This document shows positions 26,050 to 34,110 of a DNA stretch of 64,000 nucleotides, piece by piece. Source of the DNA: Chloroflexota bacterium (GTDB lineage Bacteria; Chloroflexota; Anaerolineae; Anaerolineales; Anaerolineaceae); contig CP069394.1 in NCBI GenBank assembly GCA_016887485.1, positions 1,178,001 to 1,242,000 of the forward strand. The letters run 5' to 3'. The notes beneath the pieces are model-generated. The model saw only the letters and a list, made by a program, of their open reading frames with translations, did no database searches and had not been told where the DNA came from. The translations under genes were made by a program, and so were the position numbers. Every line of letters begins with the position of its first letter. Within the stretch, counting starts at the first letter, position 1.

Positions 26050-27174
26050 ATGAAGAAAGTTGTATGGCCCCTGCTAGTGATATTCTTTATTTTGGGCGGT
26101 CTGGCTACCATTTTAATCCGAGAGGTTGCCCTGCCCCCTGAACCCCGAACAGAAACAATAACGAAGATCAGCTCCAACTGGTTCGATTCAGGACATTCAG
26201 AATTCACTGCTGAGCCCTTCACCCACTGGGATGAAGAGGTTCCCCCTGAAGTGCCCGCTAATTGTGCAAAGTGCCACAGCGCCCATGGTTATCTGGACTA
26301 CCTGGGCCAGGATGGCACAACGGTCAACGTGGTAGATAGTGCCGCGAAGATCGGATCCGTCGTCAGTTGCTACACCTGTCACAACCCAGCATCACAGGAT
26401 AAGGAATCCGCCTTGTTCCCCTCAGGGATCGAGATGAATGTGGTCGTACAGTCTGCCAACTGTGTAGAATGTCACCAGGGAACGCGGTCCGGGGTGAATG
26501 TTGAGAGCGCCGTGACCGACCTACCTGAGAATGAGATCAATACCGAGCTCAGCTTCATCAATGTGCATTACAAAGTCGGCGGCGCTGTCCGTTATGGTGC
26601 TGATGTGTTGGTTGGTTACGAGTACCCCGGCCAGTCCTATGCTGGGTTCTTTGAACATGCCGACAATTACCAGCAATGCACCGACTGCCATGACCCCCAC
26701 TCACTGCAAATCGATCCCCAGGAATGTGCCGTCTGTCACTCAGAGGTCAGTGGGTATGCAGATATCTATGATATCCGCACGGAAACCCCCGATTATGATG
26801 GCGATGGCGATACTGAGGAAGGCGTGAGTGGTGAAATAAACACCATGCATGACCTGCTCTATGCAGCTATCCAGCAGTATGCCAACGAGGTATTGGATGC
26901 GCCAATCGTTTACAGCAGCGCCACCTATCCCTACTGGTTTGTGGATACCAATAGCGATGGTGAAGGCAACGAAGATGAATTGACCTACGGCAACAGTTAT
27001 CACAGCTGGTCCCCCCGATTGCTCAAGGCCGCCTATAACTACCACTTGGTCGTGAAGGACCCAGGCGGCTTCATGCATAACGCCCCCTACTTGATCCAGA
27101 TCATGTACGACAGCATCTCAGATCTAGCCACTGTGATTAGCCTGGATACTTCCGGGTTGATCCGGCCCGAATAA
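26050..27174 (+). CDS. Penta-haem cytochrome c, membrane-anchored
   Basis: Exported electron-transfer protein. The N-terminal hydrophobic helix (about 3-24) lacks a lipobox and probably stays as an anchor. Five CxxCH haem-attachment motifs follow: CAKCH (about 74), CYTCH (about 109), CVECH (about 139), CTDCH (about 214) and CAVCH (about 229). A C-terminal part of about 140 residues without haem motifs includes an Asp-rich TPDYDGDGDTEEG, perhaps calcium binding. ATG 26050 has AAAAGGAG upstream at 6 nt. It converges on a flavohaem oxidoreductase, suggesting but not proving a shared respiratory role. Confidence 0.9.
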   Translation: MKKVVWPLLVIFFILGGLATILIREVALPPEPRTETITKISSNWFDSGHSEFTAEPFTHWDEEVPPEVPANCAKCHSAHGYLDYLGQDGTTVNVVDSAAKIGSVVSCYTCHNPASQDKESALFPSGIEMNVVVQSANCVECHQGTRSGVNVESAVTDLPENEINTELSFINVHYKVGGAVRYGADVLVGYEYPGQSYAGFFEHADNYQQCTDCHDPHSLQIDPQECAVCHSEVSGYADIYDIRTETPDYDGDGDTEEGVSGEINTMHDLLYAAIQQYANEVLDAPIVYSSATYPYWFVDTNSDGEGNEDELTYGNSYHSWSPRLLKAAYNYHLVVKDPGGFMHNAPYLIQIMYDSISDLATVISLDTSGLIRPE

Positions 27175-27193
27175 ATTTTCCAACCTGAATGCG

Positions 27194-27230
27194 AAACAGG
27201 CTGCCGGACTGCTGGCAGCCTGTTTTATAT
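27194..27230. terminator. Terminator of the cytochrome gene
   Basis: AAACAGGCTGCC and GGCAGCCTGTTT form a perfect 12-bp stem with an 8-nt loop, followed by TATAT on the plus strand. On the minus strand the same hairpin lies 25 nt past the small membrane peptide gene, and may serve both. Confidence 0.85.
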
Positions 27231-27250
27231 TCTTGATCGTGATTCTTTTA

Positions 27251-27352
27251 TTACGCACCAGTCTGAATAAAAGCGAAGACCAAGGCCAGCACAATACATA
27301 GAGTAATTATGATCACAACGAACCAACGTTCGATCAAATGTTGTATATCCAT
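27251..27352 (-). CDS. 33-residue single-pass membrane peptide
   Basis: Too short for usual gene calling. The reading frame begins ATG GAT ATA CAA and gives a short polar head (MDIQHLIERW), one hydrophobic helix of about 20 residues (FVVIII...VFAFI) and a QTGA tail. AGGAG sits 8 nt upstream of the ATG. It starts 13 nt after the stop of the flavohaem oxidoreductase, on the same strand, and a hairpin terminator follows it. The arrangement resembles small subunits of membrane redox complexes, but no homologue is recognised and the function is unknown. Confidence 0.7.
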   Translation of the reverse strand: MDIQHLIERWFVVIIITLCIVLALVFAFIQTGA

Positions 27353-27365
27353 GATCTATCTCCTC

Positions 27366-28682
27366 TCAGGCCATCTCATACTGCTCTGAATGGACATTCA
27401 TCGGAGAAATCTCCAGCGCATCCAAAGCCTTTTCAACAGCATCAATCATAGGCAAGGGGCCGCAAAGGAAATAAGTACAATCCTTATAATCCTCAGGCAG
27501 GTTACGGCGGAGCACATCCACAGTGATAAACCCCTTTTCACCCTGCCAGCTCTCATCCGGCCGCTCCAATACATGCACCAGATTCAAGTTGATTTTCTCA
27601 GTCAGGCTTTCCAGCTCTTCACGGTAGATCACCGAATCCCAGGTGGGATTGCCAAAGAAAAAGGTCACGTTGTTCTCAGCCTTGCGGTCAGCCAGGGTTC
27701 GCAGCATGCTCATCACGGGTGCTGCACCGATTCCACCGGCAATGAACACCAAATTGTTACACTGATGTTCGTCAATGCTGAAATTGCCATAGGGGCCATC
27801 CACATAGATCACATCGCCTGGCTTAAAGTCCTTAACCTTGGCTGTGAAATCACCCAGCTCTTTGATCGTAAAGCCGAAGGTGCCGTCATCCCTTTCCGAA
27901 CTCGTTGAGAAGGAAAATGGGTTCTCGCGGAAAATAAATGGCGACTCAGCCGTGATCCAGGCGAACTGCCCTGACTGAAATTGCATGCCTTTGTGTCCAA
28001 TAGGCTTGAGATTTAACGACCAGCTCTCGCCGCGTTCTTGAATCACTTCGGCGACCTCATAGGGCGTCTGTTTCATTCGAATTGGCCGTACAATCCGAAT
28101 GGCGATTAATATTAATACCCAAATTCCTGTCAGTCCCAGCCAGAGCACTTTTTGATAGGTCAACGACATATAGTAATTGACCTTGAACATATGATAAAGC
28201 CCCAGGCCAATTGCCAGATAGGCCAAGCCATCGTGGATCCAGCGCCAGATGTCGTACTTAAGCTTCATTACCTCCCGCCAGACAGACGTGACTACCAAAA
28301 CCAACATCGCCAGGATCGAGAGCACCGCGGCTCTGGCCCGCCAGGGAGCCGTCAACAGGTTCAACAACTGCAGGGTTCCCGGATTATTAATGAAAAGCAA
28401 TATGGGATGCACCAGCAGAACGAGGAAGGTGAAGATTGACAGGCTGTGATGAAATTGATAGAGCGTATCCATTGGGAAATGCAGGACAAAGAATTTCAGC
28501 CTTGAAGTTGGGATGGTCTGAAGTCCCAACAAGGCCATACCCATAAAACCTAATGCGACCGACACCTCACGCAGAAATTCACGTCCCTGCGGGCGGGGAA
28601 GGATCATCAGGAGTGCTATGGGGAGGAATACAAGCAGAAAATAGATGGCAAGCCAAAATATGGTTTGGAATCTCTTCTTCAA
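27366..28682 (-). CDS. Ferric-reductase-like flavohaem oxidoreductase
   Basis: Membrane NAD(P)H-dependent oxidoreductase of the ferric reductase/NADPH oxidase type. About six helices occupy residues 1-210, with paired histidines that could ligate haem: FHHSLSIF and LLVHPILL in one helix pair, WIHDGL and LYHMFK in the next. The FAD domain has ENPFSFSTS at about 265, and the NAD domain has FIAGGIGAAPVMSML at about 315 and FLCGPLPMID at about 410. I place the start at TTG 28682 because AAAGGAG lies 6-7 nt upstream. The longer frame (28721) also begins with TTG and lacks such a site. Confidence 0.85.
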   Translation of the reverse strand: MKKRFQTIFWLAIYFLLVFLPIALLMILPRPQGREFLREVSVALGFMGMALLGLQTIPTSRLKFFVLHFPMDTLYQFHHSLSIFTFLVLLVHPILLFINNPGTLQLLNLLTAPWRARAAVLSILAMLVLVVTSVWREVMKLKYDIWRWIHDGLAYLAIGLGLYHMFKVNYYMSLTYQKVLWLGLTGIWVLILIAIRIVRPIRMKQTPYEVAEVIQERGESWSLNLKPIGHKGMQFQSGQFAWITAESPFIFRENPFSFSTSSERDDGTFGFTIKELGDFTAKVKDFKPGDVIYVDGPYGNFSIDEHQCNNLVFIAGGIGAAPVMSMLRTLADRKAENNVTFFFGNPTWDSVIYREELESLTEKINLNLVHVLERPDESWQGEKGFITVDVLRRNLPEDYKDCTYFLCGPLPMIDAVEKALDALEISPMNVHSEQYEMA

Positions 28683-28820
28683 GTTTTTCTCCTTTTTTAG
28701 ATTACGAAGTGGAATAGGCAATTTCGATCATAGCTTAATTGTAACGTATTAATCAAGGGGGGCCATCGGTTGAAACTCCCTGGATTTGGCTAGTGAACGT
28801 TATTAAATTCGTTTCAAAGG

Positions 28821-28848
28821 TTGACAATATGATATTTTCGGATAAAAT
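28821..28848 (+). promoter_or_regulatory. Promoter of tRNA-Leu
   Basis: Consensus TTGACA (28821-28826), a 16-nt spacer and TAAAAT (28843-28848), ending 10 nt before the mature tRNA. Confidence 0.85.
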
Positions 28849-28858
28849 AGATTCCTGC

Positions 28859-28943
<85 letters not shown>

Positions 28944-28944
28944 T

Positions 28945-28971
28945 AACCCCCCACCTTGTTGGGGGGTTTTT
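28945..28971 (+). terminator. Terminator of tRNA-Leu
   Basis: AACCCCCCA and TGGGGGGTT pair around a short loop, followed by T5, directly after the tRNA. Confidence 0.93.
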
Positions 28972-29048
28972 GTTTTCTCCTTGTGAATCGGAAATGGTAC
29001 AATAGTTGTAACCTGAAAAACAGATTTCTACTTGGAATTTGACCTGCT

Positions 29049-29423
29049 ATGAAAAAAATCCTGACAGATAGACGTGTGATCGTTGTTGCTGCCATAGCCA
29101 TCCTGGTGCTGTTATTTATGAACTTCAACCAGCGGATGATTTTGCTGTCACGGCTGCGCGGACAGGAAAAAACGCTCACGCTTGAATATGCCGATCTGGA
29201 AGGAACCAAATTCGCCCTGGAAACCCAGGTTGCCGGCGCTGATTCTGACGAAGTCGTCGAAAAATGGGCCCGAGAAGAAGCCGGTATGATCCAGAATGGC
29301 GATATTCCCATCGTCCTGATTCCCCCTGCGGGTGGGGTGGCACCCACCCCGGCTCCATCCACAGCAGGGGAAGAGAAGGTGGAATACTGGGAAATCTGGC
29401 AAGAACTCTTCTTTGGTGATTAA
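29049..29423 (+). CDS. Septum formation initiator (FtsB/DivIC)-like protein
   Basis: Bitopic division protein candidate. It has a short basic cytoplasmic tail (MKKILTDRR), a membrane helix at about 10-27, then a coiled coil at about 30-65 (QRMILLSRLRGQEKTLTLEYADLEG). This is followed by the conserved-type EVVEKWAREEAGMIQNGD segment and a Pro-rich C-terminus. The family bridges FtsL/FtsQ with septal cell-wall synthesis. The 124-residue length fits. It lies just before a methyltransferase gene (6 nt apart), so an operon is likely. Confidence 0.8.
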   Translation: MKKILTDRRVIVVAAIAILVLLFMNFNQRMILLSRLRGQEKTLTLEYADLEGTKFALETQVAGADSDEVVEKWAREEAGMIQNGDIPIVLIPPAGGVAPTPAPSTAGEEKVEYWEIWQELFFGD

Positions 29424-29429
29424 CCCCCC

Positions 29430-30278
29430 ATGTCCATAAAACCGATCTTTTCTCATTTTCAGACGCGTCTGCTTGCCAGACCTGAAGAACTCGGGCCATT
29501 TCAGGGGTCCCTCGATCTGGGTATGAGCCAAATCACCCTGCAGCGGGTGAATGAAGGCTATCTACTGCCCGACGGCCAACTGCTCACCGATGAACAGGTG
29601 CTCAAAATCAATGAAGATGAGAACGGCTGCTTTATCCTTGAAGATAACAAACTCCGCAAGGTAGAGTTCTTCTCAGCCTTCACCAATCGCTATTACAGCC
29701 TGATGCCCACCGAATCCGCCCCCACCATGCTGATCTCCGGCATCCCAATGCATCGTATCAAAGGCACCAACCCCATGGAAGATACCCGCCAAAAGCTCAA
29801 GGCATTGGGCCGAGCCAATGGATTGGTGTTGGATACAACCACCGGCCTGGGCTATACCGCCATCCTGGCCGCCCAGACCGCCAAACAAGTTATCACTATC
29901 GAATTTGACCCCACCGTCATTGAGGTCTGCCGAGCCAACCCCTGGTCTCAGGAATTGTTCTCCAACCCCAGGATCCAGCAGTTAATTGGCGACAGCGGTG
30001 ACCTGGCGCCAACCTTTGCTGATGACACCTTCAACGCCATTGTCCATGACCCGCCGACCTTTAACCTGGCCGGGCACCTCTATTCCGGCAGCCTATATGC
30101 CACTTTCCACCGGATATTGAAGTCGAACGGTAAGCTCTTCCATTACATTGGCAACCCGGAAAGCCGCTATGGGGCCACCACCGGACGCGGCGTGGTGAAC
30201 CGGCTGCGCAAAGCAGGTTTCACCGTCTCCCCTCGTGACCAGGCCTTTGGTGTCCTGGCACAGAAGATGGGTTGGTAA
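29430..30278 (+). CDS. SAM-dependent methyltransferase-like protein
   Basis: A 282-residue protein whose C-terminal two-thirds looks like a class I Rossmann methyltransferase. VLDTTTGLGYTAILAA (motif I) lies at about 132, ITIEFDP (motif II, acidic residue for the ribose) at about 155, and NAIVHDPPTFN at about 207, a DPPxF motif IV seen in RNA/DNA and spermidine-synthase-like enzymes. The N-terminal 110 residues are an unassigned domain. The substrate is unknown. Cotranscription with the DivIC-like gene is suggested by the 6-nt gap. Confidence 0.75.
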   Translation: MSIKPIFSHFQTRLLARPEELGPFQGSLDLGMSQITLQRVNEGYLLPDGQLLTDEQVLKINEDENGCFILEDNKLRKVEFFSAFTNRYYSLMPTESAPTMLISGIPMHRIKGTNPMEDTRQKLKALGRANGLVLDTTTGLGYTAILAAQTAKQVITIEFDPTVIEVCRANPWSQELFSNPRIQQLIGDSGDLAPTFADDTFNAIVHDPPTFNLAGHLYSGSLYATFHRILKSNGKLFHYIGNPESRYGATTGRGVVNRLRKAGFTVSPRDQAFGVLAQKMGW

Positions 30279-30362
30279 CTTTATACAGTAAAGAAGTTAA
30301 TTTATTCGTAGGAATAAGAGACCCCATTCCCATCCCTTCCCCCAAGATGCGGAGCATCGCAG

Positions 30363-30385
30363 CCCCCGAAACGAAGTGGCGGGGG
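30363..30385. repeat. GC-rich intergenic hairpin
   Basis: CCCCCG (30363-30368) and CGGGGG (30380-30385) can pair; a smaller GATGC/GCATC hairpin precedes it at about 30345. The surrounding 185-nt gap (30279-30463) is richer in C runs than its neighbours and holds no gene. It could be one copy of a dispersed intergenic element, but only one copy is seen here. Confidence 0.35.
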
Positions 30386-30480
30386 TCAGAATTGGTCATG
30401 GATTAGGTGAACTAAACCAGAGACTTTCTTTCTGCTATCACTCCCATCAAGACCTCCATATCATGTATAATTTTGAAGTT

Positions 30481-30822
30481 ATGGATATTAAGACACTTAC
30501 CGAAAAAATGCACCGCTTCGTGCAGGAAAAAGGCTGGTATGACCCAAAAAGTCCCCGGCCCCAGACGCCAAAAAACCTGGCGATCTCCCTTAACATCGAA
30601 GCTGCTGAAGTTCTGGAACTTTATCAGTGGGCTGACACCGCCCCAGACCCTCATGGGCTGGCAAGTGAGTTGGCAGATGTCACCCTCTACCTGCTCCAGC
30701 TTGCCAGCGTCTCCGGAATTGACCTTGAAAAAGCTGTTTTGGATAAATTAGCCGTCAACTATACCCGCACCTGGGATCAAAGTTTGGAAGACAAACAAGA
30801 TGACAACCATGAAGAAGATTAG
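30481..30822 (+). CDS. MazG-like nucleotide pyrophosphohydrolase
   Basis: All-alpha NTP pyrophosphatase family, which hydrolyses (d)NTPs to monophosphates to clean or balance the pool. The metal-binding helices are readable: NIEAAEVLELYQW (E-x2-E type) at about 40 and ELADVTLYLLQLA (E-x2-D) at about 64. From ATG 30481 the protein has 113 residues, the normal single-domain length. ATG 30463 is six codons upstream and possible, but a TATAAT sequence overlaps it. The stop overlaps the start of the LOG-family gene. Confidence 0.8.
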   Translation: MDIKTLTEKMHRFVQEKGWYDPKSPRPQTPKNLAISLNIEAAEVLELYQWADTAPDPHGLASELADVTLYLLQLASVSGIDLEKAVLDKLAVNYTRTWDQSLEDKQDDNHEED

Positions 30823-31354
30823 TGTATTCGGTGGAGCAAACCCTCAGGTCGGCTCTCCTGCCTACCTCGAAGCGTACCATCTGGGAAAACTGCTGGGCGA
30901 AGCTGGTCTGGCTGTGATGACCGGCGGATACATCGGCACGATGGAAGCTGCTTCCAAGGGTGCCAATGAGACAGGCACAAAAGTCATCGGCGTGACCTGT
31001 GATGACATCGAGTCCTATCGCCCAATCTCTCCCAATGCCTGGATCACCGAGGAGTGGCGTGTTACTTCCTTTAAAGAGCGCCTCGACCGGTTGGTCGAGG
31101 AATGCGATGCAGCGATCGCCCTGCCTGGTGGTGTGGGCACCATGGTTGAGATCAGCCTAACCTGGAACCACCTGATTCTGCAAACAATTGACCCCAAGCC
31201 GCTGATTCTGGTTGGCGAGGGCTGGCATCACATCATGGAGACCTTTTTCACCAGCCTAAATGAGTACATTAGCATTAAGAGCCGTGAATATGTCAGCTTT
31301 GCGCCAAATCCCGAAACAGCCATTGATTTTTTACGAATGTACGCCATTATCTAG
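30800..31354 (+). CDS. LOG-family (lysine decarboxylase-like) protein
   Basis: Rossmann-type protein with the LOG signature PGGVGTMVE at about residue 111-119 and TGGYIGTMEAASKGA at about 37. Known family members are nucleoside 5'-monophosphate phosphoribohydrolases, so an enzyme acting on nucleotide N-glycosidic bonds is likely. Its overlap with the upstream MazG-like gene suggests a joint nucleotide-sanitation role, which is inference. ATG 30800 or the nearby ATG 30809 may be the start. Confidence 0.8.
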   Translation: MTTMKKISVFGGANPQVGSPAYLEAYHLGKLLGEAGLAVMTGGYIGTMEAASKGANETGTKVIGVTCDDIESYRPISPNAWITEEWRVTSFKERLDRLVEECDAAIALPGGVGTMVEISLTWNHLILQTIDPKPLILVGEGWHHIMETFFTSLNEYISIKSREYVSFAPNPETAIDFLRMYAII

Positions 31355-31375
31355 AATATAGAAAGATATTTAACC

Positions 31376-32812
31376 ATGAGCGATAAAAAACTTACTCCCC
31401 GAGCTGAAAATTACTCCGAGTGGTACAACCAACTCGTCCTCCGCGCCGAATTGGCGGATTATGCCCCCGTGCGCGGCTGCATGGTGGTCCGTCCCTATGG
31501 TTGGTCATTGTGGGAGAACATCCAGGATGCTCTCAATTCCCGCTTCAAGGCCACCGGGCATGTCAACGCGGCCTTTCCCCTCTTCATCCCCATGTCCTTC
31601 CTTGAAAAAGAAAAGGAACATGTGGAAGGCTTCTCCCCCGAGCTGGCCGTGGTGACCATTGGCGGCGGCACGGAGCTGGAAGAGCCCCTGATCGTCCGGC
31701 CCACCTCAGAAACCATCATCGGTTATATGTATTCCAAGTGGATCCAATCCTACCGTGATCTGCCCGTACTGATTAACCAGTGGGGCAACGTGGTCCGCTG
31801 GGAAATGCGCACCCGGATGTTCCTGCGGACTCTGGAATTCTATTGGCAGGAAGGGCACACCGCTCATGCCACAGCCGAAGAGGGTGAAATCGAGACCCGC
31901 CAGATGTTAGATATCTACACCGATTTCGCCGTCAATGAAGCAGCTGTCCCCGTGATCCCCGGCCGCAAGAGCGAAACCGAGAAGTTCGCCGGCGCTGTCC
32001 GCTCCTATACCATCGAGGCAATGATGGGTGATACCAAAGCCCTGCAAGCCGGCACGAGCCACAACCTCGGGCAGAATTTCGCCAAAGCCTTCGAGATCCA
32101 ATACCTCGATGAGAACAACACCCTTCAATATTGTTGGACCACCTCCTGGGGTCTCTCCACCCGCTTCGTCGGCGCTATCATCATGACCCACGGCGACGAC
32201 CAGGGCCTGGTCCTGCCGCCAAGGCTGGCCCCCATCCAGGTCGTGATTGTGCCGATCTTCCGCAAGGATGAGGAAAAAGAAGCCGTAATGGCTGCTGTCG
32301 AAAAAGTCCAATCTGAACTGGCCGATTTAAGGGTGAAGGTCGATGACCGTATGGAAGTGACCCCCGGTTTCAAGTTCAACGAATGGGAACTTCGGGGTGT
32401 GCCGCTGCGGATTGAGATCGGTCCGAAAGATGTCGCCAAGAACAGCGTTGCCCTTGCCCGGCGGGATATCCCCGGGCGTGATGGCAAGTCCTTCGTCTCC
32501 CAGGACGGTATCGGCGATACGGTCCGTGAGATGCTTGATACCATTCAGGCCAATCTGCTGGCAAAAGCCACCAAATTCCGCGACGAGAACATCTTTGAAC
32601 CCAAGGATTACGATGAGTTCAAAGAGATCATCGAAAAAGGCGGCTGGTGCTATGTCTGGTGGAAGCCCAGCGTAGAGAATGAAGCCGCAATTAAAGAAGA
32701 TACCAAAGCCACCCTCCGCTGCATCCCTTTGGACCAGCCCGGTGGTAAAGGTAAATGCATTTACAGTGGTGAAGAAGCAACGGAAAAAGCTTATTTTGCC
32801 AGAGCTTACTAA
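31376..32812 (+). CDS. proS: Prolyl-tRNA synthetase, archaeal/eukaryotic type
   Basis: Charges tRNA-Pro. The 478-residue length and order of motifs identify the type without the bacterial insertion (editing) domain. VRGCMVVRPYGWSLWENIQ is near the N-terminus, RPTSETIIGYM (motif 2 region) at about 105, QEGHTAHAT at about 160 and the anticodon-binding domain at about 285-400. A C-terminal extension ends in AYFARAY, as in this branch. Bacteria such as Thermus and Chloroflexota commonly carry this type. A hairpin follows the stop. Confidence 0.93.
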   Translation: MSDKKLTPRAENYSEWYNQLVLRAELADYAPVRGCMVVRPYGWSLWENIQDALNSRFKATGHVNAAFPLFIPMSFLEKEKEHVEGFSPELAVVTIGGGTELEEPLIVRPTSETIIGYMYSKWIQSYRDLPVLINQWGNVVRWEMRTRMFLRTLEFYWQEGHTAHATAEEGEIETRQMLDIYTDFAVNEAAVPVIPGRKSETEKFAGAVRSYTIEAMMGDTKALQAGTSHNLGQNFAKAFEIQYLDENNTLQYCWTTSWGLSTRFVGAIIMTHGDDQGLVLPPRLAPIQVVIVPIFRKDEEKEAVMAAVEKVQSELADLRVKVDDRMEVTPGFKFNEWELRGVPLRIEIGPKDVAKNSVALARRDIPGRDGKSFVSQDGIGDTVREMLDTIQANLLAKATKFRDENIFEPKDYDEFKEIIEKGGWCYVWWKPSVENEAAIKEDTKATLRCIPLDQPGGKGKCIYSGEEATEKAYFARAY

Positions 32813-32825
32813 ATCGAATTAATCC

Positions 32826-32870
32826 AGCCCTCTGGCCGCGTAGTGAATAGCCGCCAGAGGGCTGTTGTTT
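32826..32870 (+). terminator. Terminator-like hairpin after proS
   Basis: AGCCCTCTGGC and GCCAGAGGGCT form an 11-bp stem around a 16-nt loop, followed by GTTGTTT. The weak T-run and long loop make it an imperfect terminator. Confidence 0.6.
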
Positions 32871-32894
32871 CACAATCACGCAAGTTGAGAGATT

Positions 32895-33698
32895 ATGCCC
32901 GCAGTTAATCCAACCCGGTTGCGATTTCAGGTCGAAGCCCTGATGGCCGATTATCCCGAGCCAGTGACATTTCATCTGGCGCTGAATAATCTATTCGAGC
33001 TGTATGCCAACCGCGCCCTCCGCTTTGGCGATTCAACCGGACTCCGCCCGATGATCCCTATGTACCACCTCCCCGCGCCGGTGATCCGGCAGCTGGAAGT
33101 GGACCTTGAGCGGGTGGTGAAAACAAAACCGGAACCCGCCCTGCCCCTGGCGGATGAACTCTGGCATGATTCCTATTATGAAACCAAATTGGTGGCCATC
33201 ACACTGCTTGGGCTATACCCCCTCACCGATCCCCAACCCATTCTGGATCGGCTGAACCAATGGCTCACCCCGGATCTTGATCTGAGCCTTTTTCCCAAGT
33301 TGTTTTCCAATGGCACCCGCCAACTGCAAAAGGACTTCCCCGCTGTATGGGAAGATTTCCTGATGACCTTCCTGGAATCGGATGACCTGGAAAAAGTCGG
33401 TGTCGGTTTCCTGGGGTTGGCGGAGGGATTACGTGATCCCCAGTTCCAGAACCTGCCCGCCCTTTTCCGGCTCATCAGCCCCTTTGTCCACGCCCCCCAG
33501 ACGGAAACCTCTCGGGAGCTGGCGCACCTGCTTAGGGCACTGGCGGAAGTCTCTCCTACAGAGACCAGCTATTTTCTCAAACAAATCCTCACCGTCACCG
33601 ATTCAACCGAGATCAAACGGTTGGTCAACGACAGCCTGTCCGGTTTTCCCCAGGAATTCAGAGCAGAGCTTCTCCCCCTGGTCTCCCGTAATCGGTAG
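32895..33698 (+). CDS. HEAT-repeat-like protein (AlkD-like fold possible)
   Basis: I do not recognise it firmly. The 267 residues look almost wholly helical with leucine-rich helix pairs. The stretch DELWHDSYYETKLVAITLLGLY at about 87-108 resembles the repeat core of DNA alkylation repair (AlkD-like) HEAT proteins. The family's substrate-contacting Trp and Asp residues were not identified, so a glycosylase role is only a guess. A scaffold role is equally possible. It lies between proS and a small minus-strand gene. Confidence 0.55.
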   Translation: MPAVNPTRLRFQVEALMADYPEPVTFHLALNNLFELYANRALRFGDSTGLRPMIPMYHLPAPVIRQLEVDLERVVKTKPEPALPLADELWHDSYYETKLVAITLLGLYPLTDPQPILDRLNQWLTPDLDLSLFPKLFSNGTRQLQKDFPAVWEDFLMTFLESDDLEKVGVGFLGLAEGLRDPQFQNLPALFRLISPFVHAPQTETSRELAHLLRALAEVSPTETSYFLKQILTVTDSTEIKRLVNDSLSGFPQEFRAELLPLVSRNR

Positions 33699-33699
33699 A

Positions 33700-33960
33700 T
33701 CAACCTTTCTGTGGCATGATCTGACCGGATGGCAGAACCTGGATCACATCATATTGATCCACGCCCATCCAGATCGTCTCCCCACTCCCCCAAAGTTCCA
33801 TCAAATGGTATCCCGCATAATCATGATTGACAAGGATCATGGCAGCGGCGTTCACCCGCGCAAATACCCTTTCATTGGGCAGGGCAAGAGAAACAATATC
33901 GCCAGCCTTCATCCCAATTAATTCGTCAATCGTAAGTCCCGCGCCGTAATCCCTGACCAT
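33700..33960 (-). CDS. Small hypothetical protein
   Basis: An 86-residue protein of unknown function. It is soluble, with an N-terminal LTIDELIGMKAGDIVSLALPN segment and a C-terminal Trp/Met/Asp-rich part (LWGSGETIWMGVDQYDVIQV). A good ribosome site (GAGGTGAAGG) stands just before ATG 33960, which supports it as real. It ends 1 nt after the HEAT-like gene ends on the other strand. I recognise no family. Confidence 0.6.
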   Translation of the reverse strand: MVRDYGAGLTIDELIGMKAGDIVSLALPNERVFARVNAAAMILVNHDYAGYHLMELWGSGETIWMGVDQYDVIQVLPSGQIMPQKG

Positions 33961-34110
33961 CCTTCACCTCTTGAACCTTGCCTTCATATAACTATCTGAT
34001 TTTTAAACTTGGTTGTGATATTATAGCCTTAGAAACAGGTTAGAATTTTGAATTTTCATTAATATTATTTATTAAATTTTCTTTCCGCTAAATTAATCTA
34101 ATTCTAAAAT

